The notes under the pieces: generated by a model | Databases searched by the model: none | The model's input: only the letters and a program-made list of their open reading frames with translations | What the model was told of the DNA's origin: nothing | Position numbers and translations under genes: made by a program | Shown here: piece by piece, positions 55,700 to 63,110 of the stretch | Numbering within the stretch: position 1 is the first letter of the stretch | Layout of the letters: every line of letters begins with the position of its first letter | NCBI RefSeq assembly: GCF_014202825.1 | Contig: NZ_JACHHP010000003.1 | Span: forward strand, 456,229 to 520,228 | DNA: 64,000 nt | From: Chiayiivirga flava | GTDB lineage: Bacteria > Pseudomonadota > Gammaproteobacteria > Xanthomonadales > Xanthomonadaceae | Direction of reading: 5' to 3'

Positions 55700-55729
55700 A
55701 GTGTAGCAATCGAATGACAATGGCGGCAA
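55700..55729 (-). promoter_or_regulatory. Candidate rne promoter overlapping the rluC start
   Basis: Minus strand TTGCCG (55724-55729), 18 bases, TACACT (55700-55705). The element covers the first codons of rluC on the opposite strand (ATG 55714). Confidence 0.55.
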
Positions 55730-56679
55730 ACGGGCCCAAAACCCCGTCGACGGGGGTGCGTCTGGTCCGGGTCGATCCTGAACGGGCCGGACAGCGCATC
55801 GACAATTTTTTGCTCGGGCAGCTCAAGGGTGCGCCCAGGTCGTTGATTTATCGCATATTGCGTACCGGCGAGGTGCGCATCGACGGCCGCCGGGCCAAGC
55901 CGGACACGCGCCTTGCCGGTGGCGAGGAGGTGCGCATTCCGCCCGTGCGCCTGGAGGCCCCGACCGACCACGGCGAGCCACCGAGCGGGCCGATGGAGCG
56001 CGTGGCCGAGAGCATCGTCTACGAGGACCGTGCCCTGCTGGCCCTGAACAAGCCCAGCGGCATCGCCACCCACGGCGGCAGCGGCATCAGCTTCGGCGTC
56101 ATCGAACTGTTGCGCAACCTGCGGCCGGACCAACCGCTGGAACTGGTTCACCGGCTCGACCGGGACACGAGCGGGCTGCTGGTGATCGCCAAGAAACGCT
56201 CGGCCCTGACCGAGCTGCAGCGGCTCATCCGCGAAGGCCTGCTCGAGAAGCGCTACCTGACCTTGCTTGTGGGCGCGCTGCCGCAGAAAAAGTTCAGCGT
56301 CAACCAGCCGCTGCTGAAGTCCACGCTGCAGGGCGGCGAGCGCATGGTGCGGGTCGATCCGCAGGGCAAGGCATCGCTGAGCCACTTCCGCCTGATCGAA
56401 GGGGCCGGGGCGCACAGCTACACCGAGGTGAAGATTGACACCGGCCGCACGCACCAGATCCGCGTGCATTCGGCGTTTGCCGGTCACCCGGTCGCGGGCG
56501 ACGACAAGTACGGCGACAAGGCGGCGAACCGCGTGCTGAAGCAGGCCGGACTCAAACGCCTGTTCCTGCATGCCGCGTCGCTGAAGTTCGCGCTGAAGGA
56601 CGGCGAACAGGAGTACGTGCTGAACGCGCCGCTGCCGGACGAGCTGAAGAACGTGCTGGAACGGCTGGACAAGGACTGA
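55714..56679 (+). CDS. rluC: 23S rRNA pseudouridine(955/2504/2580) synthase RluC
   Basis: RluC makes pseudouridines at 955, 2504 and 2580 of 23S rRNA. The 321-residue product has an N-terminal S4 domain (about 20-80; GQRIDNFLLGQLKGAPRSLI, GEVRIDGRRAKPD) and the RluA-type catalytic domain with D149 in HRLDRDTSGLLV. The C-terminal TGRTHQIRVHSAFAGHPVAG block is also present. It is divergent from rne, the usual rne-rluC arrangement in gammaproteobacteria. No clear Shine-Dalgarno; a second ATG occurs two codons later. Confidence 0.93.
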   Translation: MTMAANGPKTPSTGVRLVRVDPERAGQRIDNFLLGQLKGAPRSLIYRILRTGEVRIDGRRAKPDTRLAGGEEVRIPPVRLEAPTDHGEPPSGPMERVAESIVYEDRALLALNKPSGIATHGGSGISFGVIELLRNLRPDQPLELVHRLDRDTSGLLVIAKKRSALTELQRLIREGLLEKRYLTLLVGALPQKKFSVNQPLLKSTLQGGERMVRVDPQGKASLSHFRLIEGAGAHSYTEVKIDTGRTHQIRVHSAFAGHPVAGDDKYGDKAANRVLKQAGLKRLFLHAASLKFALKDGEQEYVLNAPLPDELKNVLERLDKD

Positions 56680-56699
56680 CCGCGTCGCGGGCGTTCCGC

Positions 56700-58181
56700 T
56701 CACGGTGCCATGAGATAGCGTCCGCCCACTTCCGCCGACCGCAGCAGCCACGGCGGCAGATGCCCCACCAGAAGCAGACCGAGCACCGCATGGCTCGCCG
56801 CCAGCGGCAGCAACGCGCGATGCCGGTAACCGAGCCAGGCCCAGGCGCTGCCGCCGGCAAAGGTTGCCAGCATCAGTCCGAAGTTGGGCAGGTGCAGCAG
56901 CGCAAAAAGGGCACCTGCGGCGAGGGCGGCCGGCAGCGGATCGGCGAACAGGCGACGCGTGCGCGGCGCGAGCGTGCGGAGCAGCAGCCACTGCTGCAGC
57001 ACGGCCCACAGCGGATACCGCCAGTAGCGGTCCGGCGCCGCGGTGCGCGACGGTTCGCCGTCGCCGAGCAACAGCCCCAGGCCGATCACCGCCAACCCGG
57101 CCAGCAGCGTGAACATGGCGCTGGCGCGCCAGGCAGGTACGGTGCCTAGCACACGCCAGCCGGGTGATGGATCGCGCAGCGCGCAGGCGGTGGCCAGCGC
57201 CAGCACGAAGACGGCGGCGATCGGCGGCGGCACGTCGTCGCCGGGCCAGCCGGCGCCGAGCAGCGCCACCGGCACGCAGAGCGCGAGCGCGAGTTCGAAC
57301 GCCGCGGCGCGCCGGGTGCGTGCGGCCGGGTGTCGGCGCGTGGCCAGCGCGAGCACGAACGCAACGGCGGCCGTCAGCAACAGCAGCCACGGCAGTGCGC
57401 CCACGGCATCGAGCGGGAGCAATGCGGCCAGCGAGAGACCGCCGGTCGCCGCGGTCACGACGCTGCCCGGCCGCTGCAGCAACAGCGCGTCGCGCCACCA
57501 CAGCATGCGCTCCGGTGTCGCCATCGGCGGCGCGGTGAATCGCGCCAGTCGCACCGGGCAGCGCGCCAGCGTCTCGTCGACGGATTCGAACGTCGCGCAG
57601 ACACCGGGCGCGAGCTGGCTCGGCGGTTGCAGCGCCAGCGACGTCAGCCGCACCTGCGCGGGGACGGGGGTTTCGAAATGCAGTTGCAGGCCGTGCAGCG
57701 GCGCATCGCCGATGGCCCGCAGCGGCAGCGTCCGCGCGTCCGGCTGCGGCGGAAGCGGCGCCGTGGCCCAGGCCGGATAGGTGCCGTCGCGTTCGCCGAG
57801 CAGCGTGATCGCGAGTCCGGCATCGCTGCCCGCCGTCAGGCTCGCCGTCGTCACCAGCGCTGGATCGATGCGCTCGCCGTGCAGCGCGAGCGCCAGCGAG
57901 CCCGCCGGCGGCAGCACGCGCACGCGCAGTCCGTCGCCGTCGCGCGCGAGGATGTCCAGATTGCGGCTGGCGGGCGCGATCACCGCGCCGCGGTCGGAAA
58001 ACGCCCAGCGCCACGGCGTCGATCCGCTCGACCACAGTGCCGCGCGCTGCAGCGCTTCGCGTTCCAGCCATGTCGCGACGATGGCGTGCGACAGCGCCCA
58101 GAACCCGAGCACGACGCCGAGCGCCGCGACCGCGGCCGCCAGCGCGCGGCGTCTCCCCGATGGCGCCGGTGCGGCGGTCAA
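56700..58181 (-). CDS. CPBP (CAAX-protease-like) multi-pass membrane protein
   Basis: The product (493 residues) begins at a TTG that overlaps the phhB stop (TTGA); no ATG is available near the domain start. After a membrane segment (about 13-30) comes a periplasmic part of roughly 190 residues with two cysteines, then eight or more membrane segments. The C-terminal region matches the CPBP/Abi family: [11 protein letters not shown] stands where EExxxR is usual, [11 protein letters not shown] gives the FxxxH-type motif, and [13 protein letters not shown] the third. The two glutamates are replaced by QQ, so proteolysis is doubtful. Unknown substrate. Overlap with phhB suggests coupled translation. 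Confidence 0.7.
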   Translation of the reverse strand: MTAAPAPSGRRRALAAAVAALGVVLGFWALSHAIVATWLEREALQRAALWSSGSTPWRWAFSDRGAVIAPASRNLDILARDGDGLRVRVLPPAGSLALALHGERIDPALVTTASLTAGSDAGLAITLLGERDGTYPAWATAPLPPQPDARTLPLRAIGDAPLHGLQLHFETPVPAQVRLTSLALQPPSQLAPGVCATFESVDETLARCPVRLARFTAPPMATPERMLWWRDALLLQRPGSVVTAATGGLSLAALLPLDAVGALPWLLLLTAAVAFVLALATRRHPAARTRRAAAFELALALCVPVALLGAGWPGDDVPPPIAAVFVLALATACALRDPSPGWRVLGTVPAWRASAMFTLLAGLAVIGLGLLLGDGEPSRTAAPDRYWRYPLWAVLQQWLLLRTLAPRTRRLFADPLPAALAAGALFALLHLPNFGLMLATFAGGSAWAWLGYRHRALLPLAASHAVLGLLLVGHLPPWLLRSAEVGGRYLMAP

Positions 58182-58516
58182 GCGGGCGCGTCGGCCCCGA
58201 GGCGCTCGGTCTTGGCCGCGCAGATGAGATCGTTCTGCGACAGGCCGCCGACATCGTGCGTGGAGAACGTCACCACGCAGCGGTCGTAGTGCACACCGAG
58301 GTCCGGATGGTGGTCTTCGCGATGCGCCACGTACGCGAGCGCGTTCACGAACGCCATCGTGCGGTAGTAGTCCTTGAACCGGAATGTCTTGCGGATCGCG
58401 GCACCGTCGTCGACGATCTCCCAGCCCGGCGGCAGCCGGTTGCGCACGATGTCCGCACCGAGCCGATGGGCGTCGCCCTTGCGCGGCTGGCAGTGCTGAT
58501 CGACGAGATCGGTCAT
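58178..58516 (-). CDS. phhB: 4a-hydroxytetrahydrobiopterin dehydratase (PCD/DCoH)
   Basis: PCD dehydrates the 4a-hydroxy-pterin product of aromatic amino acid hydroxylases so the cofactor can be recycled. The 112-residue product has the family motif [20 protein letters not shown] in its middle and the active-site histidines in [15 protein letters not shown], plus [14 protein letters not shown]. No phenylalanine hydroxylase gene is in the window. It is divergent from nfuA. Confidence 0.93.
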   Translation of the reverse strand: MTDLVDQHCQPRKGDAHRLGADIVRNRLPPGWEIVDDGAAIRKTFRFKDYYRTMAFVNALAYVAHREDHHPDLGVHYDRCVVTFSTHDVGGLSQNDLICAAKTERLGADAPA

Positions 58517-58609
58517 GGCGTGCGTCTTCGTGCGTGTGCGTGGACGCCGAGTATAACAATCGCGCGCATGCGCCTAGAATTGGCGCGTGTCCACCCCGAT
58601 ATCCGAGCG

Positions 58610-59197
58610 ATGATCGAACTGAGCGCCGCCGCGCAGACCCACTTCCGCCGCCTGCTGCAGACCCAGGGCGGCGACGCCGTCGGCATCCGCCTGTCCGCGC
58701 TCAACCCGGGCACGCCCGCCGCCGACGCGCGGCTCGAGTTCTGCGAGCCGGTCGATCTGCTCGGCGACGAATGGATCATCGATTGCGACGGCTTCTCGGT
58801 GTATGTCGAAGCCCGCAGCGTGCCGTTCTTCGATGGCGCCGACATCGACTACGTCCCGAGCGCCACCGGCGGCCAGCTCAACATCCGCGCGCCGCGCATG
58901 AAGGGCAGCGTGCCCGGCGCGGACGCATCGCTCGTCGAGCGCGTGCGCTACGTGCTCGACGCGGACATCAACCCGCAGGTTGCCTCGCACGGCGGCCGCG
59001 TCAGCCTCGAGGAGGTCACCGCGCAGGGCGTGGTGGTGCTGCGTTTCGGCGGCGGCTGCCACGGCTGCGGCATGGTCGATGTCACGCTCAAGCAGGGCGT
59101 GGAAAAAACCCTGCTGGAAAAGGTGCCCGGCGTCACCGCGGTGCGCGACGCGACCGACCACGCCAGCGGCCAGACGCCGTACTATAAGACTGCCTGA
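58610..59197 (+). CDS. nfuA: Fe/S biogenesis protein NfuA
   Basis: NfuA carries [4Fe-4S] clusters to apoproteins. The 195-residue product has a degenerate A-type N-terminal domain (1-95; [21 protein letters not shown] in part) and a NifU-type C-terminal domain with C150 and C153 in [23 protein letters not shown] lies near the end. An in-frame ATG 14 codons upstream is possible, but [16 protein letters not shown] matches the family start. The end is followed by a short direct duplication of GACTGCCTGA. Confidence 0.94.
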   Translation: MIELSAAAQTHFRRLLQTQGGDAVGIRLSALNPGTPAADARLEFCEPVDLLGDEWIIDCDGFSVYVEARSVPFFDGADIDYVPSATGGQLNIRAPRMKGSVPGADASLVERVRYVLDADINPQVASHGGRVSLEEVTAQGVVVLRFGGGCHGCGMVDVTLKQGVEKTLLEKVPGVTAVRDATDHASGQTPYYKTA

Positions 59198-59219
59198 CAA
59201 GACTGCCTGAGGCCGACCG

Positions 59220-59657
59220 ATGGACGAGTTCATGGGCGCTGCGATCGCCGAGGCCGAACTCGGCGTCGCCGAGGGCGGCATCCCGATCGGGTCGGTGATC
59301 GTGCACGCAGGCCGCATCATCGGCCGCGGGCACAATCGCCGCGTGCAGAACGGCAGCCCGATCCTGCACGGCGAGATGGACGCCTTCGAGAACGCCGGCC
59401 GCCAGAGCGCGCAGACCTACCGCGAATGCACGCTCTACACCACGCTGTCGCCGTGTTCCATGTGCTCCGGTGCCATCCTGCTGTACGGCATCCCGCGTGT
59501 GATCATCGGCGAGAACCGCACCTTTCTCGGTGAGGAGAACCTGCTGCGCAGCCGCGGCGTGCAGCTCACCGTGCTCGACGACGCACGCTGCGTGCAGCTC
59601 ATGCACGAGTTCATCGAGCGCTCGCCGCAACTGTGGAACGAGGACATCGGCGAGTAG
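59220..59657 (+). CDS. Cytosine deaminase of the yeast FCY1 type
   Basis: The 145-residue zinc deaminase has H50/E52 (LHGEMDAFENAGR) and C79/C82 (LSPCSMCSGAILLYGIPR). Unlike TadA, its whole body follows the fungal cytosine deaminase: EGGIPIGSVIV, RGHNRRVQNGSPILHGE, YTTLSPCSMC, IGENRTFLGEENLLRSRG. The C-terminal gate LWNEDIGE corresponds to WFEDIGE of yeast Fcy1. It should deaminate cytosine (and possibly related bases) to uracil, quite unlike E. coli CodA, which is an amidohydrolase. It is 22 bases downstream of nfuA, and no cytosine permease is adjacent. Confidence 0.82.
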   Translation: MDEFMGAAIAEAELGVAEGGIPIGSVIVHAGRIIGRGHNRRVQNGSPILHGEMDAFENAGRQSAQTYRECTLYTTLSPCSMCSGAILLYGIPRVIIGENRTFLGEENLLRSRGVQLTVLDDARCVQLMHEFIERSPQLWNEDIGE

Positions 59658-59740
59658 CGCGCCGCGCGGCCGCGGCCGCGAAACATTTCGTTCAGTGACG
59701 CCTCTCTACGCTTGCGCGCTTTCCATCCGGGGCGCGGGGC

Positions 59741-60721
59741 TTGAGCGGGCAGGGGACGCATCTCAGCGCTGAAGCAGCGGCCATCGACGCGTCCGGTTTC
59801 GTGTTCTCCGCCCGGCCCGCCGTGCCGACCTTCGGGCCGCGGCCACGACTGCGGCGGCGGGTGCTTGGCCTCGTGGTGGCCGTGCATCTGGTGGTGTTGA
59901 TCACGCTGCTGTGGCCGCCGGCGCCGCGCGATACATCGCAGCAGTCCGGCTTGCGCATCGAATTCATCAACGTGCCTGCGACCGCCCCGGCACCGCCTCC
60001 GCAGTCGCCGTCCCCGCGCCGCGCGGCGACACGTCCGGCGCAGGCGTCGATGCCTCGCGCTGCGCCCGCACCTGCGCCGCAGTCCGCGCCGCCGAGCGAC
60101 GCTGCGCTCCAGGCCGTCGAGGTGGCGCCGCGCACGTCGGCGGTCGAGGCCGTGGCCGCGCGTGCCGCCTTGTTCGACGACACCGGCAGCATCGTCGTTC
60201 CCGATGCCGCGATCGAGGAACTGCGGCGCAACGTCGCGGACGATCGCGTGTTCGATTACCAGATCGCCGGCCTCGCCAAGGCGGCCACCGCGTTCGACCG
60301 GGCATCGCCGCTCGTCTACGAACCGAGCCGCTTCGAAGCCGGCATGCGCCCAACGCAGGACATGCTGACCGAGCTGCTCGACCGCGCCGTGGCCGCCACC
60401 ACGATGAGCGTGTCGATTCCGATTCCCGGCGATCCGCATCGCCGCATCGAATGCAAGGTGGCCATCCTCGCGATGGGCGGCGGCTGCGGCATGACCGGCT
60501 TTACCGGGTTTGTCGAGGAGGACGATCCGGACACGCTGAACCCGGAGGAGGAAGCGCAGTGCGCGGCCTGGTGGGAGAAGATCACCACTGCCACGCAACA
60601 GCAGGCCTGGCTGCAGACCCGCAAGCTCTACGATGCGAATTGCCGCAAGCCGCCGGAGACGCGACCGCGATTGCCCGACAGGAGTGAATCGAGCGGAAAG
60701 AGTGAAGCGAGTGGAGAGTGA
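59741..60721 (+). CDS. Single-pass membrane protein of unknown function
   Basis: The 326-residue product probably starts at a TTG (59741); no ATG lies before the membrane segment. A cytoplasmic N-terminus (about 40 residues) is followed by one membrane helix (VLGLVVAVHLVVLITLLW, 41-58), a Pro/Ala-rich linker (80-115) and a periplasmic domain (130-305). That domain has SIPIPGDPHRRIECKVAILA, MGGGCGMTGF and late cysteines. TonB-like topology is seen, but no TonB C-terminal motif. The last 15 residues (SESSGKSEASGE part) come from a repeat element that has grown into the gene end. Confidence 0.6.
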   Translation: MSGQGTHLSAEAAAIDASGFVFSARPAVPTFGPRPRLRRRVLGLVVAVHLVVLITLLWPPAPRDTSQQSGLRIEFINVPATAPAPPPQSPSPRRAATRPAQASMPRAAPAPAPQSAPPSDAALQAVEVAPRTSAVEAVAARAALFDDTGSIVVPDAAIEELRRNVADDRVFDYQIAGLAKAATAFDRASPLVYEPSRFEAGMRPTQDMLTELLDRAVAATTMSVSIPIPGDPHRRIECKVAILAMGGGCGMTGFTGFVEEDDPDTLNPEEEAQCAAWWEKITTATQQQAWLQTRKLYDANCRKPPETRPRLPDRSESSGKSEASGE

Positions 60722-60815
60722 AGAGGGGTGAGAAGCGAGTGAGAGCGTCGGAGTGCGGCGCGCTCGGCAGCGCCGCCTTTACTCACGTCTCACTCCTCTT
60801 CACTCTCCACTCGCT
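60706..60815. repeat. Imperfect 28-bp inverted repeat overlapping a gene end
   Basis: Bases 60706-60733 and 60788-60815 are inverted copies with one mismatch in 28, both built from GAGTGAAG-like units; related units continue back to about 60680 within the coding end of the upstream gene. The repeat lies between convergent genes and may act as a shared 3' end structure. The unit composition differs from the REP-like and GATTC elements elsewhere in the window. Confidence 0.75.
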
Positions 60816-60836
60816 CTGCAGCTTCAGCGCCGCGCG

Positions 60837-61190
60837 TTACTTCAGATGGCTGAGATCGTCGAGCGGGCCCGTCTGGCTCGCGAAGTAGGCCGCGAGGTTG
60901 GCGATGTCCTCGTCGCTCAGCGTGGTGGCAAAGCCGGCCATGATCGCGTTCTTGCGCGCTCCGGACTTGTAGTCGTGCAGGGCCTTGGCCAGGTAGTCGG
61001 CGTACTGGCCGGCGATGTTCGGATACTGCGGATCGCCGATGCCGTTGCCGTCCGGTCCGTGGCAGGCCTGGCAGACCACCGACTTGGCCTTGCCGGCCTC
61101 GATGTCGGCGGCGGTCGCCGCACCGCCCGCGAACAGGAACGCGGCGGCCACGGCAAAGGAGAGCCGGCGGACGTTGCTCGAATCGATCAT
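60837..61190 (-). CDS. Class I c-type cytochrome (second of pair)
   Basis: The 117-residue periplasmic cytochrome has a signal peptide (to about ATAAD), the haem site C40-QA-C43-H44 in [12 protein letters not shown], and a distal methionine in [12 protein letters not shown]. The wording [20 protein letters not shown] is typical of cytochrome c4/c553 types that pass electrons to terminal oxidases. It is 14 bases downstream of a second cytochrome gene, forming an operon. Confidence 0.88.
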   Translation of the reverse strand: MIDSSNVRRLSFAVAAAFLFAGGAATAADIEAGKAKSVVCQACHGPDGNGIGDPQYPNIAGQYADYLAKALHDYKSGARKNAIMAGFATTLSDEDIANLAAYFASQTGPLDDLSHLK

Positions 61191-61204
61191 GGAATGGAAC
61201 CGGC

Positions 61205-61555
61205 TCACTTGTGGTCTCCCACCTTGTGCGTGGAGAGGTAGGCGGCGATGTCCGCGATGTCCTGCGCGGTGAAGCTCTCGGCCTGCGCGCGCATGGTCGG
61301 ATGGCTGCGTTCGCCCTTCTGATATTCGGTCAGCGCCGCCACGATGTAGTCGTAGTTCTGGCCGACGATCTTCGGCACGTGGTAGTGCGGGTAGATGTTC
61401 TTGTAGCCCGGGATGCCGTGGCAACCGGTGCACGTGTAGACCTTCAGCTCGCCGGCGGCGGCGTCGCCTTTGACGGAAACGGGCTGCTGGGCGGACGCGG
61501 GCAATACGAACGCGGCGAGCGCGAGGCAGGCGGCAAGTCGGAGGGTCGGCATCAT
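61205..61555 (-). CDS. Class I c-type cytochrome (first of pair)
   Basis: The 116-residue product (two adjacent ATG codons; either may be used) has a signal peptide ending near ASAQQ and the haem motif C42-TG-C45-H46 in [15 protein letters not shown] distal methionine lies in [35 protein letters not shown] resembles a cytochrome c4 half-domain. Together the two single-haem proteins resemble the two halves of a dihaem c4 encoded separately. Confidence 0.86.
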   Translation of the reverse strand: MMPTLRLAACLALAAFVLPASAQQPVSVKGDAAAGELKVYTCTGCHGIPGYKNIYPHYHVPKIVGQNYDYIVAALTEYQKGERSHPTMRAQAESFTAQDIADIAAYLSTHKVGDHK

Positions 61556-61940
61556 CGGCTGGGTTCCGGCGCGTGAACGGGAGACGGGCGGCGCGCAAAC
61601 ACGTGCACACCAAAAGTCCGGAATTATACGGCGGCCGTCACGACTCGACCAGACATCGTCCGTGCCGCGCCCGTGCCCGCCGCAGCAATCGTCATGCGGC
61701 TGCGTCACCCTGTCGAACGAACGCCGCGTTCCGCGGTCCGCTGCAACGCAACCGTCGGCCGCGTCGAGGCATCTGTTCCCGGCGCGTCACGAACAGAACC
61801 GAGGCCAGTCACTGTGACTAGCGACACGCGCGCCGAAACGAATCGGACACCAGACTGCGCGCATTCCGGTCGCCAGTGATTGACACGTTCGGTGTTGTAG
61901 ATAACTATATCACCAGTGCAAGCCCATCCAAGGCGTCCCC
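61556..61940. promoter_or_regulatory. Divergent promoter region, cytochromes and RND efflux operon
   Basis: This 385-bp gap has no supported gene. On the minus strand TATAAT (61623-61628) is a perfect -10 for the cytochromes, with only a weak TGGTCG at the -35 position. On the plus strand TTGACA (61880-61885) is a perfect -35 for the efflux operon, followed after 16-17 bases by TAACTAT. GATAACTATATC lies over that -10 as a GATA-N4-TATC dyad, and GTCACTGTGAC (61808-61818) is a perfect 5-bp dyad. Either could bind a local repressor; no regulator gene is in view. Confidence 0.5.
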
Positions 61941-63110
61941 ATGAATCCCCTGACTTCGGCCAACTCCATGAATACCCTAAGGAAGATCGTCCTCGCCGTG
62001 GCCATTGCCGGCCTCGCGGCCTGCGGCGGCGGCACCCAGGACGCCGCAAAGGACGCCAGCGCGAACGCCGGAGCCGGTGCGGCCGGCAAGGACGAGAAGA
62101 CGCAAACGTCGGTGCCGGTGGAAACCGCGCAGGTGGCCAAGCGGCCGATCCAGGCGAGCTACAACGGCACCGCGTCGCTCGAAGCGCCGAACGAGGCGCA
62201 GGTGGTGGCCAAGACCTCCGGCGTGCTGCTCAAGCTGCTGGTGGAAGAAGGCGACCGTGTCCGCGCCGGCCAGGTGCTGGCGAAGATCGACCCCGAGCGC
62301 CCGCGCCTGGAAGTGCAGCGCGCCGAAGCGCTGCTGCGCAAGCTCGAAGCGGAAATGAACCGCTCGAAGGAACTCTACGACCGCAAGCTGGTCGCGGCCG
62401 ACCTGTACGAGAAGATCCGCTACGACGTCGCCACGCAGAAGGCCGCGTACGACATGGCGCGCCTCGAACTCTCCTACACCGACATCGTCGCGCCGATCGA
62501 CGGCGTGATCGCGCAGCGGTCGGTCAAGCTCGGAAATCTGATTCAGCTCAACTCGAGCCTGTTCCGCATCGTCGATGCCGCGCAGCTCGAAGCCGTGCTC
62601 AACGTGCCCGAACGCGAACTGGCCACGATGAAGGCCGGTGCCGCCGTCGCCATGCAGGTGGACGCACTGCCGGGCAAGACCTTCAACGGCATCATCGACC
62701 GCGTGAGCCCGGTGGTGGACGCAGGCTCGGGCACCTTCCGCGTCACCTGCGCGTTCGCAAGCGACGACCAGCTCAAGCCCGGCATGTTCGGGCGCGTGGC
62801 CGTGGTGTATGACGAACGCGCCGATGCGCTCACCGTGCCGCGCAGCGCGCTGCTCGAAGACCAGGGCGAAACCGCCGTGTTCGCGGTGCGCGACAACACC
62901 GCCGTGCGCGTGCCGGTGCAGATCGGCTATCTGTCCGGCGACCTTGCCGAAATCCGCAGCGGCCTGGCCGAAGGCGAATCGGTGGTGACTGCCGGCAAGA
63001 TCACGCTGCGCGACGGGACAAAGGTCGAAGTGCTCAACGCCGCGCCCGTTCCCGAAGCCGCCATCGCGCAGAGCGGCAACGGCGCCAGCACCGCTTCGGT
63101 CACGCCATGA
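61941..63110 (+). CDS. RND efflux periplasmic adaptor (membrane fusion protein)
   Basis: The 389-residue lipoprotein links an inner-membrane RND pump to an outer-membrane channel. A lipobox LAAC places the lipidated cysteine at C28 (counted from 61941); the second ATG (61968) would give a better-sized signal. The adaptor shows the barrel-sandwich halves (AQVVAKTSGVLLKLLVEEGD, IVAPIDGVIAQRSVKLGNLI), a coiled-coil hairpin between them (about 130-175), and beta-barrel/MP domains (PGKTFNGIIDRVSPVVDAGS, LKPGMFGRVAV). The stop overlaps the pump gene by four bases. Substrate unknown. Confidence 0.9.
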   Translation: MNPLTSANSMNTLRKIVLAVAIAGLAACGGGTQDAAKDASANAGAGAAGKDEKTQTSVPVETAQVAKRPIQASYNGTASLEAPNEAQVVAKTSGVLLKLLVEEGDRVRAGQVLAKIDPERPRLEVQRAEALLRKLEAEMNRSKELYDRKLVAADLYEKIRYDVATQKAAYDMARLELSYTDIVAPIDGVIAQRSVKLGNLIQLNSSLFRIVDAAQLEAVLNVPERELATMKAGAAVAMQVDALPGKTFNGIIDRVSPVVDAGSGTFRVTCAFASDDQLKPGMFGRVAVVYDERADALTVPRSALLEDQGETAVFAVRDNTAVRVPVQIGYLSGDLAEIRSGLAEGESVVTAGKITLRDGTKVEVLNAAPVPEAAIAQSGNGASTASVTP

